Assembly: GCA_027118455.1 (NCBI GenBank)
Contig: JAJAYZ010000046.1
Span: 1 to 49,637 of the forward strand
Reading direction: 5' to 3'
Length of the DNA stretch: 49,637 nucleotides
DNA from: Actinomycetes bacterium
Lineage (GTDB): Bacteria > Actinomycetota > Actinomycetes > JAHEKZ01
Each line of letters opens with the position of its first letter. Position 1 is the first letter of the stretch. The position numbers and the translations under genes were made by a program. Of the stretch, positions 17,178 to 25,569 are shown piece after piece. The notes beneath the pieces were generated by a model. The model had not been told where the DNA came from. It saw only the letters and a program-made list of their open reading frames with translations, and searched no databases.

Positions 17178-17214
17178 GTGAGCTAGCCGGGCCTTCTTCG
17201 TACCCCCGGCTCAC
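17178..17214. terminator. Candidate terminator hairpin
   Basis: GTGAG...GCCGGG (17178-17191) can pair with CCCGGCTCAC (17205-17214) with a small bulge. It sits in the 147-bp gap between two convergent genes. No U-tract; moderate support only. Confidence 0.4.
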
Positions 17215-17276
17215 ACAACTCTCACCTCGATGTCGGCGTGGGGGAGTCTCGGCAGTCCGTAGGGGCGCCGCCGCCC

Positions 17277-18275
17277 TTACGCGCGGGGGTCGGGGCTCTC
17301 GGTCTTGCTTGGATCCCGCTCGACGACGCCGTCGAGCACGGTGTCGATCCGTGCCAGGAGTTCTGGCTCCAGTGTGACGCCGGATGCGCCGGCGTTGTCT
17401 CGGACCTGCTCGGGGCGGGACGCCCCGATGAGTGCGGCGGCGACGTTGTCGTTCTGCAGCACCCAGGCGATCGCCAACTGCGCCATCGTGAGCCCAGCGT
17501 CATCGGCGATCGGCTTGAGCTTCTGAACCCTGGTGAGGATGTCATCGCTCAGGTAGTCCTCCATCATGTCCGCACCATCGGACGTAGTGGCCCTGCTGCC
17601 GCTCGGATGCTGCTGGCCGGGCAGGTACTTGCCGGTGAGCACGCCCTGAGCCATGGGCGACCAGACGATCTGTGAGAGCCCGAGCTCCTTGCTCGTCGGC
17701 ACAACCTGAGCTTCGATCACCCGCCACAGCATCGAGTACTCCGGCTGGCTCGACACGAACCTGTCGTAGCCGAGTTCACGCTGCATGGTGACGGCGTCCT
17801 GGATCTGGCTCGCCTTCCACTCGCTGACGCCGGTGTAGAGGACCTTGCCCTGACGGATGAGGTCGTCGAAGGCGTGCAGCACCTCGTCGAGTGGGCTTTC
17901 GTAGTCAAATCGATGGGCCTGGTAGAGGTCGACGTAGTCGGTGCCGAGTCGCTTCAGGGACGCGTTGCACGACTCCACGATGTGCTTGCGCGAGAGCCCG
18001 CGGTCGTTCTGGCCGTGGCCGGTCGGCCAATACACCTTGGTGAAGATCTCAAGTCCCTCGCGACGTTGTCCAGCCAGGGCAACGCCCAGTGCGCTCTCGG
18101 CTTTGCCCCACGCGTAGACATCCGCGGTGTCGAACGTGGTGATGCCGACATCGAGCGCGGCGTGCACGCATGCGGTGGCCGCGTCCTGGTCGATCTGGGC
18201 GCCGTGGGTGAGCCAGTTGCCGTAAGTGATTTCGCTGATCTGTAGGCCGCTGCGGCCCAGGCGTCGATGTTCCAT
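17277..18275 (-). CDS. Aldo/keto reductase, voltage-gated K-channel beta-like family
   Basis: A 332-aa NADPH-dependent TIM-barrel oxidoreductase, probably reducing aldehydes or ketones in the cytoplasm. It opens MEHRRLGRSGLQISEITYG. The catalytic tetrad is visible: Asp and Tyr in FDTADVYAWG, Lys in IFTKVYW and His in YQAHRFD. Later come the cofactor segments WSPMAQGVLTGKY and AAALIGASRPEQV. This signature places it with the KCNAB/YghZ-type branch; the physiological substrate cannot be deduced. It is divergent from the GYD-domain gene. TAGGGT lies 6 nt before the ATG with no Shine-Dalgarno, suggesting a leaderless transcript. Confidence 0.9.
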   Translation of the reverse strand: MEHRRLGRSGLQISEITYGNWLTHGAQIDQDAATACVHAALDVGITTFDTADVYAWGKAESALGVALAGQRREGLEIFTKVYWPTGHGQNDRGLSRKHIVESCNASLKRLGTDYVDLYQAHRFDYESPLDEVLHAFDDLIRQGKVLYTGVSEWKASQIQDAVTMQRELGYDRFVSSQPEYSMLWRVIEAQVVPTSKELGLSQIVWSPMAQGVLTGKYLPGQQHPSGSRATTSDGADMMEDYLSDDILTRVQKLKPIADDAGLTMAQLAIAWVLQNDNVAAALIGASRPEQVRDNAGASGVTLEPELLARIDTVLDGVVERDPSKTESPDPRA

Positions 18276-18281
18276 GGCGCG

Positions 18282-18287
18282 ACCCTA
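18282..18287 (-). promoter_or_regulatory. Candidate -10 box for the aldo/keto reductase
   Basis: TAGGGT on the minus strand, 6 nt before the ATG at 18275-18273; the classic spacing of a leaderless actinobacterial start. Confidence 0.5.
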
Positions 18288-18389
18288 GCCCGCAGCCATT
18301 TGCCCGCCACTTGACATGCGATCGACTTTCCCTTGACCGCCGACTACGCCCGGGCCTTTGATGGGGTCCTTCCACCATGAGGAGCCACC

Positions 18390-18713
18390 ATGGCCAAGTA
18401 CCTCTTGAAAGTCTCCTACAGCGCAGAAGGAATCAAGGGCGTCATGAAGGAGGGTGGCACTTCCCGCGCCGCCACGATCGAGAAGATCCTCGCGAGCGTT
18501 GGCGGATCGCTGGAGTCGTTCTACTTCGCGTTCGGCACAGATGACGTCTACGTGATCGCCGATGTTCCCGATCACGCGACTGCGATGGCCGTCGCCGCTG
18601 CGGTGGGGTCGTCGGGTGCGGTCAGCAGCTACGAGACCGTGGTGCTCGTCGAGCCGAGCGAAGTCGACGCCGCGATGAACATCTCGGTGGGATACCGACC
18701 ACCTGGTTCCTAG
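18390..18713 (+). CDS. GYD domain-containing protein
   Basis: A 107-aa cytoplasmic protein with the ferredoxin-like GYD fold: MAKYLLKVSYSAEGIKGVMK, then GGSLESFYFAFGTDDVYVI and ETVVLVEPSEVDAAM. The family's role is not established; members resemble small dimeric alpha-beta barrel proteins. GAGGAG lies 6 nt before the ATG. It lies between two aldo/keto reductase genes, one divergent and one 33 bp downstream on the same strand, which may form a transcription unit with it. Confidence 0.9.
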   Translation: MAKYLLKVSYSAEGIKGVMKEGGTSRAATIEKILASVGGSLESFYFAFGTDDVYVIADVPDHATAMAVAAAVGSSGAVSSYETVVLVEPSEVDAAMNISVGYRPPGS

Positions 18714-18746
18714 CCCGGGTAGCAGGGCGAGTGACAGAATCTGCTC

Positions 18747-19766
18747 ATGACGCCTTCATCGAGTTCTGACTTGCCCACCATCGCCTTCGGAACCACCGGC
18801 ATGGACATCACCCGCGTGGGGTTCGGCGCTTGGGCGGTTGGTGGCACTGGGTGGTCAGGTGGATGGGGACCGCAGGATGACTCCGAGTCCGTCGCAGCGA
18901 TCCGGCGAGCCGTCGAGCGAGGCGTCAACTGGATCGACACCGCGTGGGTCTACGGGTACGGCCACAGTGAAGAGGTCGTCCGCGATGCGCTCTCGGTCTA
19001 CTCCGATGCCGACCGCCCCTTCGTCTTCACCAAATGTGGTCCGGTCGAGCCGAAGATCCGTACCGAGGAACCACTGGCCAGCGGCGACCCAAGGGTGCTG
19101 CGTGAGCAGGTGGTCGCGTCACTGCGCCGGCTCGGGACCGACTCGGTCGATCTCATGCAGATGCACTGGGAGGCTGAGGACGGCGTCGAGCTCGAGGTCT
19201 ACTGGCAGGCGCTGCTGGACATGAAGACCGAGGGGCTCTACCGCGCCATCGGACTCAGCAACTTCGACACCCCCCAGCTCGAGCGCGCTGAGGCGCTCGG
19301 ACACGTTGACACCTTGCAGCCGCCGTTCTCGGCGATCGACAGGCGGGCTGGCGCCGATCTGCTGCCCTGGTGCAGCAGGCACGACACCGGTGTGATCGTG
19401 TACTCGCCGATGCACGCCGGACTTCTCACCGGAGCGTTCTCGACGGAGCGGGTGGCTTCGCTTCCCGACGACGACTGGCGTAAGAGCGATGACGACTTCA
19501 CCGAGAACCTGGAGGCCAACCTGTCCGTCGCTGAAGCGATGACGAAGGTTGCCGAGCGGCACGGCGTCACGACGGCCGCCGCCGCGGCGGCGTGGACGAT
19601 CGCCTGGCCTGGAGTCTCTGGGGCCATCGTTGGAGCGAGAAGTGCCGAGCAGGTAGACGGCTGGCTGGACGCAGCGACGCTGCAGTACAACGCGGCCGAC
19701 CTTGAGATCGTTGCCGACGCGATCGCGGCATCAGGTGCAGGAGAGGGACCAGATCGTCCTGTCTGA
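18747..19766 (+). CDS. Aldo/keto reductase
   Basis: A 339-aa TIM-barrel oxidoreductase distinct in sequence from the one at 17277-18275. It has WIDTAWVYGYGHSEE (catalytic Asp and Tyr), FVFTKCGP (Lys) and LMQMHWEAED (His). IGLSNFDTP and VYSPMHAGLLTGAF follow, then the cofactor loop AIVGARSAEQVDGWLDAA. It resembles bacterial AKRs acting on sugars or quinone-like aldehydes, but the substrate is open. No good Shine-Dalgarno precedes the ATG; CAGAAT lies 6 nt before it, so it may also be read from a leaderless promoter besides read-through from the GYD gene. It converges on the DUF3043 gene. Confidence 0.9.
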   Translation: MTPSSSSDLPTIAFGTTGMDITRVGFGAWAVGGTGWSGGWGPQDDSESVAAIRRAVERGVNWIDTAWVYGYGHSEEVVRDALSVYSDADRPFVFTKCGPVEPKIRTEEPLASGDPRVLREQVVASLRRLGTDSVDLMQMHWEAEDGVELEVYWQALLDMKTEGLYRAIGLSNFDTPQLERAEALGHVDTLQPPFSAIDRRAGADLLPWCSRHDTGVIVYSPMHAGLLTGAFSTERVASLPDDDWRKSDDDFTENLEANLSVAEAMTKVAERHGVTTAAAAAAWTIAWPGVSGAIVGARSAEQVDGWLDAATLQYNAADLEIVADAIAASGAGEGPDRPV

Positions 19767-19842
19767 GCAAACACTCTACGTCTGAAAGCCGCCCCAGAGA
19801 GACACTCGGAAAGCATGGGTGGGGCAAGTTCGGGTGGGCCCC

Positions 19843-20478
19843 TTACGGGGTGAAGGCTTTGACCTGGCCCTTGGTGTACTGACGGGTCCAGCCTCGCTCG
19901 ACCTTGGGCACAGGCATGCGTCGCTTGCGTGACTGGATCGACCGTCCGAATGCGTAGGCCAGTGCACCGCGGCGTTCTGATGCGTCCGGCAACTCCCGCT
20001 GAAGCGCTCGACGGAGCCCGAGCAGTGAGAGTCCAGTGTCAACGGTGATCAGCAGGTAGAACCCAAGGAGCACCACCGTCGACCCTTGCTGAAGGGAGGG
20101 GATCGGCAGGAACAGCAGAACCAGAGCCGAGATCACCACGGGCCAGAAGAACTCGCCGATGTTGCGGCGTCCGTCGACCCAGTTGCGAGCCAGATGCCGG
20201 CCCTTGCCCTGGTCACGCGGCGGATATCGGCGCTCATCGCCCCCGCGGAGGGCGTCCATGGTCAGCTGGCGCTCCTTGGATTTCTCCGCTTTCATCCGGG
20301 CCCTGGCTTCACGGCGGTTCTTCGGCGGCGCCATCTTCTGCCGCCTGACCGCCTCGGACTCCTTGCGCTTGGGGGTGGGACGCCCCTTGCCGCCCTCGGT
20401 AGCGCCGTCGGCAGACTCGAGTCGCGCCAGGGTCTGTTCTGGCGACTCGGCTCCTGAGTCCTTCTTCCGGCTGAACAC
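19843..20478 (-). CDS. DUF3043 membrane protein
   Basis: A 211-aa protein with a highly charged N-terminal half (Lys/Arg/Glu-rich to about residue 105, including APPKNRREARARMKAEKSK). Two adjacent hydrophobic segments follow (FWPVVISALVLLFLPI and VVLLGFYLLITVDTGLSLL), then a basic tail with SIQSRKRRMP. This layout is the actinobacterial DUF3043 family, whose function is unknown. The GTG start at 20476-20478 has no ribosome-binding site but a TAGCCT hexamer (20490-20485 on this strand) 6 nt upstream, so I infer a leaderless message. It is divergent from the MBL-Rieske gene with 118 bp between starts. Confidence 0.9.
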   Translation of the reverse strand: MFSRKKDSGAESPEQTLARLESADGATEGGKGRPTPKRKESEAVRRQKMAPPKNRREARARMKAEKSKERQLTMDALRGGDERRYPPRDQGKGRHLARNWVDGRRNIGEFFWPVVISALVLLFLPIPSLQQGSTVVLLGFYLLITVDTGLSLLGLRRALQRELPDASERRGALAYAFGRSIQSRKRRMPVPKVERGWTRQYTKGQVKAFTP

Positions 20479-20484
20479 AGGCCC

Positions 20485-20490
20485 AGGCTA
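20485..20490 (-). promoter_or_regulatory. Candidate -10 box for DUF3043 gene
   Basis: TAGCCT on the minus strand, exactly 6 nt before the GTG start; same hexamer as at gcvT. Confidence 0.5.
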
Positions 20491-20596
20491 GACGCGGCCC
20501 CCCGGCTCCTCGAGGGGAGGGGACCATCGCCCTGGAGCTGCCTCCAGCTGGGTGCATAGGCTGAACGGGCCGTTCCACTGCTGTGAAGGGAAGTTC

Positions 20597-22153
20597 ATGC
20601 GCGTCACGTCCATCGGTCACGCAGGCCTGCACATCGAGACTGCGCACGGGGCAATTCTCTGCGACCCCTGGTTCTCGCCGGCCTACTTCGCGTCGTGGTA
20701 TCCCTTCCCGGCCAACGATGGTCTCGACATGGAGCGACTCGGACGTTCGGAGTACCTCTACGTCTCGCACCTGCATCTTGACCATTACGACCCTGAGTGG
20801 CTGGCGCGCTACATGGACAAGGACAGCACGGTCCTGTTGCCCGACTACGGCGTCAGCGACTTGCGCGATGCCCTGTCTGCGCTCGGTTTCCACCGGTTCA
20901 TCGCGACCAAGAGCGCCGAGCCGTTCGAGCACGACGGGCTGACCCTGATGATTGTGGCGATGACGGCGCCGAACGACGGTCCGCTCGGCGACTCGTGTCT
21001 TGCCGTTGACGATGGCACTGCTGCGTTCTTGAACCAGAACGACTGTCGTCCTACCGACCTCGAACCGATCGTGCAGTTCGGTCAGTACGACGGCCACTCG
21101 CTGCAGTATTCCGGAGCCATCTGGTTCCCGATGGTCTACGACCTTCCGCCACACGTGAAGGAGGGCCTCGGGGAACGCAAGCGCGCCAACGGGCTCGACC
21201 GAGCTCGTCGCTATGCCGAGGCAGTTGGCGCACGCTGGGTGCTGCCGAACTCCGGGCCGCCCGCGTTCCTCGACGACGATCTGTTCGAGATCAACGACTT
21301 CGGGCAGAAGGGCAATGTCTTTCCCGACCAGCGGGTCTTCTTGGACTACATGGCCTCAATGGGCGATGAGAACGGTTTGTTCATCTCAACGGGAACTGCG
21401 GTCACCTTGGATCGGGAGTCAGGAACGGCCGAGGTCACCCATCCGGGCTCGGATGCCGACATGCTCTACCCGTTCACGCACAAGCGGGAGTACCTGACGG
21501 AGTACGCGGCGCGCACGAAGGCTGACCGCGAGGCCAGCAAGCTGACGTTGGGGTCAAGCACCGAGCCGCTGCTCCCGCAGCTGAAGGAGTGGTGGGAGCC
21601 GCTCATGCAGCAGATGCCGACGCTTTGCGGACGGCTGGGCGACCGAGTATTGATTACGACTGAGCACGAAGAGATCCTCGCCGACTTCGTCGATCAGGTC
21701 GTTGTGCCCTTCGAAGGCCAAGAGAGTCGCTACCAGCTGAAGATCGAGGATCGGCTGATTCGCCACTGCGTCGAGAACCGGCTGGCCGATTGGGTCAACG
21801 AGCTCTTCCTCTCGTGCCGATTCCAGGCCAAACGCAAAGGCCCATACAACGAGCAGGTCTACACCTGGTTCAAGTCGCTCTCGACCGAGCACGCTGTTTA
21901 TGTCGAGGACTGGCTCAAGACCGATCGGGAGTCGCACGAAATGTGGCGCTTCGGCGACCACCTGGTGCAGCGACACTGCCCGCACCTGGGAGCCGACCTC
22001 GCCCGATTCGGTGACGTCGACGACGGCGTCCTCACCTGCCAGCTGCACGGCTGGCAGTTCGACATCGACTCCGGACGTTGTCTGACGTCTGACGACGCCA
22101 CCCTCACGAGCAAGCGGATTGCCCACCGCGAGCCCGAGGACATCCGCGCCTGA
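20597..22153 (+). CDS. MBL-fold hydrolase with C-terminal Rieske domain
   Basis: A 518-aa cytoplasmic protein. The N-terminal half is a metallo-beta-lactamase fold: TSIGHAGLHIETAHG, the metal motif SHLHLDHYD, then NDGPLGDSC and later NSGPPAF. The C-terminus carries a Rieske [2Fe-2S] site, RHCPHLGADL followed by TCQLHGWQFD (Cys-x-His and Cys-x-x-His). The same two folds, in the opposite order, make up CMP-N-acetylneuraminate hydroxylase, so an iron-dependent oxidation is plausible; the substrate is unknown. AAGGGA 6 nt before ATG 20597 fixes the start, and the open frame upstream is spurious. The glycerate kinase gene follows after 14 bp, likely the same transcript. Confidence 0.88.
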   Translation: MRVTSIGHAGLHIETAHGAILCDPWFSPAYFASWYPFPANDGLDMERLGRSEYLYVSHLHLDHYDPEWLARYMDKDSTVLLPDYGVSDLRDALSALGFHRFIATKSAEPFEHDGLTLMIVAMTAPNDGPLGDSCLAVDDGTAAFLNQNDCRPTDLEPIVQFGQYDGHSLQYSGAIWFPMVYDLPPHVKEGLGERKRANGLDRARRYAEAVGARWVLPNSGPPAFLDDDLFEINDFGQKGNVFPDQRVFLDYMASMGDENGLFISTGTAVTLDRESGTAEVTHPGSDADMLYPFTHKREYLTEYAARTKADREASKLTLGSSTEPLLPQLKEWWEPLMQQMPTLCGRLGDRVLITTEHEEILADFVDQVVVPFEGQESRYQLKIEDRLIRHCVENRLADWVNELFLSCRFQAKRKGPYNEQVYTWFKSLSTEHAVYVEDWLKTDRESHEMWRFGDHLVQRHCPHLGADLARFGDVDDGVLTCQLHGWQFDIDSGRCLTSDDATLTSKRIAHREPEDIRA

Positions 22154-22167
22154 CGGCGCATCACCTC

Positions 22168-23190
22168 GTGCGCATCGTCTTCGCGCCGGATAAGTTCGCT
22201 GGAACGCTGACAGCCACCGAGGCTTGTGGTGCTCTGATCGATGGTTGGTGCGACGTTGCGCCCGCTGATGAGCTGGTCGCACGGCCGATGGCTGACGGTG
22301 GGCCGGGGTTCCTCGATTGCATCGCTGTCGCCACCGGCGCCGAGCCGTTCCTGGTGTCGACGACCGGTCCGCACGGGGCTGCACTTGCGGCTCCGGTTCT
22401 GGTCGTGCCTGGCGAACCGCGGACCGCCTATCTAGAAGCTGCCACCTGTTGCGGGCTCGACCTGGCTGCCGAACCTAGGCGTCCGTTGGATGCCTCCAGC
22501 GGCGGGCTCGCCGCCCTGATCGTGGCAGCGATTGCGACGGGTGCCGAGCGGATCGTGATCGGGGTCGGAGGCACGGCGTCCACCGACGGTGGGCGGGCAG
22601 TGGTGCAGGCGCTCCAAGGAGCGATCCCCTCCGAGCTCGACCTCGTCGTGGCCACCGATGTCGAGAGCCCACTGCTCGGCGCGGCCGGTGCCGCCCGGTC
22701 GTTCGCCCACCAAAAGGGTGCGACAGATGTAGATCTCCTAGCACTCCAAGACCGGCTCACCGAGTGGGCAGCGAGCGGCGCGGTGGATCCGAACCGGTTG
22801 GGCGCAGGGGCTGGTGGCGGCCTCGGGTACGGCCTGATGCGACTGGGAGCCCGCCGAGTGAGCGGCGCCCAGGTGGTCGCTGGCGTCATCGGGCTGGATG
22901 CGCAGGCGCAGGCGTCAGACCTGGTGGTCACTGGGGAAGGGGCCCTCGATTTCTCGTCGCTGCGGGGCAAGGTGGTCTCCTGCGTGGCCGGACAGGCCCT
23001 GGCGGCAGCTCGCCCGTGCGTGGCCGTGGTGGGACGCAGCTCGGTGGGACGCCGTGAGGCCGCAGCAGCCGGAATCGACGAGATCTACTCGCTGGTCGAG
23101 GCAGTGGGGGAGGCGGCAGCCTCCGACCATGCGGCCGATGTTCTTCGTCAAGTGGCGGCTGGCGTCGCACGGGACTGGTCGCGCCGGTGA
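22168..23190 (+). CDS. glxK: Glycerate kinase
   Basis: A 340-aa kinase of the glycerate kinase type-1 (GK-I/GlxK) family, forming 2- or 3-phosphoglycerate from glycerate and ATP. It opens RIVFAPDKFAGTLTATEAC. Further family segments are PMADGGPGFLDC, EAATCCGLDL, IGVGGTASTDGG (glycine-rich loop) and GAGAGGGLGYGLM. VTGEGALDFSS and VVGRSSVGRREAA are near the end. The start is a GTG 14 bp after the preceding stop without a clear ribosome-binding site, so translational coupling is likely. In M. tuberculosis a glycerate kinase gene occupies the matching place (memory). Confidence 0.92.
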   Translation: MRIVFAPDKFAGTLTATEACGALIDGWCDVAPADELVARPMADGGPGFLDCIAVATGAEPFLVSTTGPHGAALAAPVLVVPGEPRTAYLEAATCCGLDLAAEPRRPLDASSGGLAALIVAAIATGAERIVIGVGGTASTDGGRAVVQALQGAIPSELDLVVATDVESPLLGAAGAARSFAHQKGATDVDLLALQDRLTEWAASGAVDPNRLGAGAGGGLGYGLMRLGARRVSGAQVVAGVIGLDAQAQASDLVVTGEGALDFSSLRGKVVSCVAGQALAAARPCVAVVGRSSVGRREAAAAGIDEIYSLVEAVGEAAASDHAADVLRQVAAGVARDWSRR

Positions 23191-23284
23191 GTGACCGGCG
23201 CCGTCATGTGTCACCATGGGAATGGCCCGCCACCGATGAGGTGTTGGGTCTGATGACCGCCTGCTTCGGAGGAGACCTCCTGCC

Positions 23285-23674
23285 ATGACCGTTCAGAATC
23301 AAGCCCACACCGTCACCGAGCCCGTCACCGACCCGACCTCGGGGCCGGCCACCGGCGTCACCCTCAGCGATGGCGCCGCCAGCAAGGTCAAGACACTGCT
23401 CGACCAGGAAGGGCGCACCGACCTCGCGCTACGGATCGCTGTCCAGCCTGGAGGCTGCTCTGGCCTGCGTTACCAGCTCTTCTTCGACGACCGTCAGCTC
23501 GAGGGTGACGACGTCCTCACCCACGAAGGGTTCAGCCTGGTTGTCGACCGGATGAGCGTCCCTTACCTGGGCGGGGCAACGATCGATTTCGTCGACACGA
23601 TCGAGAAGCAAGGCTTCACCATCGACAACCCCAACGCCACCGGATCTTGCGCCTGCGGCGACTCGTTCAACTAA
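23285..23674 (+). CDS. erpA: Iron-sulfur cluster insertion protein ErpA (HesB/IscA type)
   Basis: A 129-aa A-type Fe-S carrier. The three cluster-ligating cysteines are visible: one in QPGGCSGLRYQ and two in the C-terminal GSCACGDSF. The N-terminal 25 residues (Thr/Pro-rich, TVTEPVTDPTSG) extend beyond the usual 105-115 aa. It probably delivers clusters to proteins such as the Rieske subunit of the bc1 complex encoded nearby (inference). The region before the ATG reads GGAGG-AGA-CCTCC (23268-23280), so the Shine-Dalgarno can fold into a hairpin with its complement. Confidence 0.93.
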   Translation: MTVQNQAHTVTEPVTDPTSGPATGVTLSDGAASKVKTLLDQEGRTDLALRIAVQPGGCSGLRYQLFFDDRQLEGDDVLTHEGFSLVVDRMSVPYLGGATIDFVDTIEKQGFTIDNPNATGSCACGDSFN

Positions 23675-23779
23675 CCGCCGGCTAGCTGCAGCCGGCACCG
23701 AGTCAGCGCGACCGTGAGGCTCGCAGTCGGCGCGGTCACTACGGTTCGCCCGTAGTCCACGCCGACGCAAGGGGAACGC

Positions 23780-24808
23780 ATGACGGAGCAGATGGCTCAT
23801 CCGCGCACCGACCACGGCATCGGTGTTGGCCGGATCGCGGTGACCGGGTCGGTGGCCACCGACCATCTGATGACGTTCTCCGGCCGGTTCTCCGAGGCGC
23901 TGATCCCCGAGAAACTCAGTTCGCTGTCGGTCTCCTTTCTCGTCGACGACCTCGAGGTTCGGCGAGGCGGGGTCGGGGCCAACATCGCCTTCGGGCTCGG
24001 GGTTCTGGGCCTGCGTCCGCTGCTGGTAGCGGCTGTGGGAGAGGACTTCGAGGACTACCGGTCGTGGCTGGGTCGCCATGGTGTCGACACCGACGCTGTC
24101 CATGTCAGCGACGTCCACCACACGGCGCGGTTCGTCTGCACGACCGATGCCGATCAGAACCAGATCGCTTCGTTCTATCCAGGCGCGATGGCGTCAGCAC
24201 GCGACATTGAGCTCGGTCCGATCCTGGAGCGATCCGGGGGTGTGGGCCTCGTGATCATCGGGGCCGACGACCCAACGGCCATGCTCAACCACACCCAGGA
24301 GTGTCGTCAGCGCGGGCTGCCCTTCGCCGCCGACCCCTCCCAGCAGCTCAGCAGCCTCTCCAGCGAGGACACCACGAGCCTGATCACTGGCGCGACATTG
24401 CTGTTCAGCAACGAGTACGAGTCGGCCCTGATAGAGCAGCGCACCGGCTGGTCAACCGACGACATCCTCGACCGGGTGGCGATCAGAGTCACCACTCTGG
24501 GCAAGAACGGAGCGCGCGTCGAGCGACGTGGATCCCCCACCATCGAGGTCGCCGTTGCCCGCGAGGCGCGGGTGGCCGACCCGACAGGGGTCGGCGACGC
24601 ATTTCGGGCCGGGTTCCTCGCCGGACTGGCGTGGGAGGTCGGCCTCGAGCGGGCCGCCCAGGTCGGCTGCATGTTGGCGACCTATGCGGTCGAGACCGTA
24701 GGCACCCAGGAGTACCGCTTCGACCGCGCTGTTTTTTTGGCTCGCTTCGCAGAGGCCTACGGATCTGCCAGCAGCTCGGAGCTGGACGCTGCCTGGCCGC
24801 GCGCCTGA
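23780..24808 (+). CDS. adoK: PfkB-family carbohydrate kinase, adenosine-kinase-like
   Basis: A 342-aa ribokinase-fold kinase. It shows GSVATDHLMTFSGRF and RRGGVGANIAFGLGVLG (substrate-binding Gly-rich motif), LLVAAVGEDFEDY, VTTLGKNGA, and the phosphoryl-transfer signature DPTGVGDAFRAGF with its catalytic Asp. It resembles the mycobacterial adenosine kinase AdoK/CbhK (Rv2202c), which sits at the corresponding place near ctaC in M. tuberculosis (memory). Substrate is therefore probably adenosine, but sugar specificity cannot be excluded from sequence. AAGGGGA lies 7 nt before the ATG. It is followed 9 bp later by aat on the same strand. Confidence 0.85.
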   Translation: MTEQMAHPRTDHGIGVGRIAVTGSVATDHLMTFSGRFSEALIPEKLSSLSVSFLVDDLEVRRGGVGANIAFGLGVLGLRPLLVAAVGEDFEDYRSWLGRHGVDTDAVHVSDVHHTARFVCTTDADQNQIASFYPGAMASARDIELGPILERSGGVGLVIIGADDPTAMLNHTQECRQRGLPFAADPSQQLSSLSSEDTTSLITGATLLFSNEYESALIEQRTGWSTDDILDRVAIRVTTLGKNGARVERRGSPTIEVAVAREARVADPTGVGDAFRAGFLAGLAWEVGLERAAQVGCMLATYAVETVGTQEYRFDRAVFLARFAEAYGSASSSELDAAWPRA

Positions 24809-24817
24809 AGGCATCGG

Positions 24818-25531
24818 GTGCCTACCGAACCGCCCCCAAGCCACTGGGTGCTGCCCGACCTGGACCGCTTGGACCCCGAGCTCGCCGACGAGGACCTCGT
24901 CGGACTCGGCGCTGACCTGGAGCCGGGCACCCTGCTTGCCGCCTACCGCACTGGGCTCTTTCCCATGCATGTCGCCTTCGGCACCGGCGGGGACCAGTCT
25001 GAGGTCATCGGCTGGTGGTCGCCGCAGCCACGGGGCGTCCTCCCGCTGGACGGCCTGGTCGTGAGCCGTTCCCTTCGACAGTCCTGCCGGCGACTCCGGA
25101 CGACGGTGAACCACGCCTTTGACGCCGTCGTCGAGGGATGTGCTGACCGCGGCGACCAGGGGAGATGGATCAACGACCAAATCCGGGGCGCCTACCGCCG
25201 CCTGCACGAGCTGGGCTGGGCGCACAGCATCGAGACCTGGCAAGGTGATGAGCTCGTTGGCGGCCTCTACGGTGTCTCGATCGGGGGGCTCTTTGCTGGC
25301 GAGTCGATGTTTTACCGGGTGACTGACGCCTCAAAGGTAGCCCTGGTCAGGCTGGTCAAGGATCTTGGCGCCGACGGCCGTCCCGGGCTCCTCGATGTGC
25401 AGTGGGTCACCCCCCATCTGGCTTCCCTCGGCGCCACCGAAGTCACGCGTGCGGAGTATCGCCGCCGGCTGGCGCTGGCGCTGCCGACGCCGCCGCAGGC
25501 GGCTTGGGGGACAGCGTCGGACGCCCCGTGA
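24818..25531 (+). CDS. aat: Leucyl/phenylalanyl-tRNA-protein transferase
   Basis: Adds Leu or Phe from aminoacyl-tRNA to proteins with N-terminal Arg or Lys, marking them for ClpS-ClpAP(C)P degradation (N-end rule). The 237 residues show the family pattern. GLGADLEPGTLLAAYRTGLFPM and IGWWSPQPRGVLPL lie in the N-terminal region, then INDQIRGAYRRLHELGWAHS, GDELVGGLYGVSIGGLFAGE and SMFYRVTDASKVAL. LLDVQWVTPHLASLGA is near the end. GTG start 9 bp after the AdoK-like kinase stop, no separate ribosome-binding site, so coupled translation is likely. Its TGA stop lies inside a four-copy 11-bp tandem repeat. Confidence 0.95.
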   Translation: MPTEPPPSHWVLPDLDRLDPELADEDLVGLGADLEPGTLLAAYRTGLFPMHVAFGTGGDQSEVIGWWSPQPRGVLPLDGLVVSRSLRQSCRRLRTTVNHAFDAVVEGCADRGDQGRWINDQIRGAYRRLHELGWAHSIETWQGDELVGGLYGVSIGGLFAGESMFYRVTDASKVALVRLVKDLGADGRPGLLDVQWVTPHLASLGATEVTRAEYRRRLALALPTPPQAAWGTASDAP

Positions 25532-25569
25532 TCGCGCCGTGATCGTGCCGTGATCGTGCCGTGATCGGT
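25526..25569 (+). repeat. Four tandem 11-bp repeats at the aat stop
   Basis: CCGTGATCGCG, CCGTGATCGTG, CCGTGATCGTG and CCGTGATCGGT follow each other without gaps. The first copy contains the aat stop codon. Probably slippage-generated; a binding-site array for the downstream ctaC promoter is a weaker possibility. The remainder of the gap to ctaC (25570-25744) shows no other gene. Confidence 0.9.

Noticed and set aside
20309..21154. 281-aa open frame across DUF3043 and the MBL-Rieske gene
   Set aside because: Opposite or shifted to two well-supported genes, with no family-like segments; shadow.
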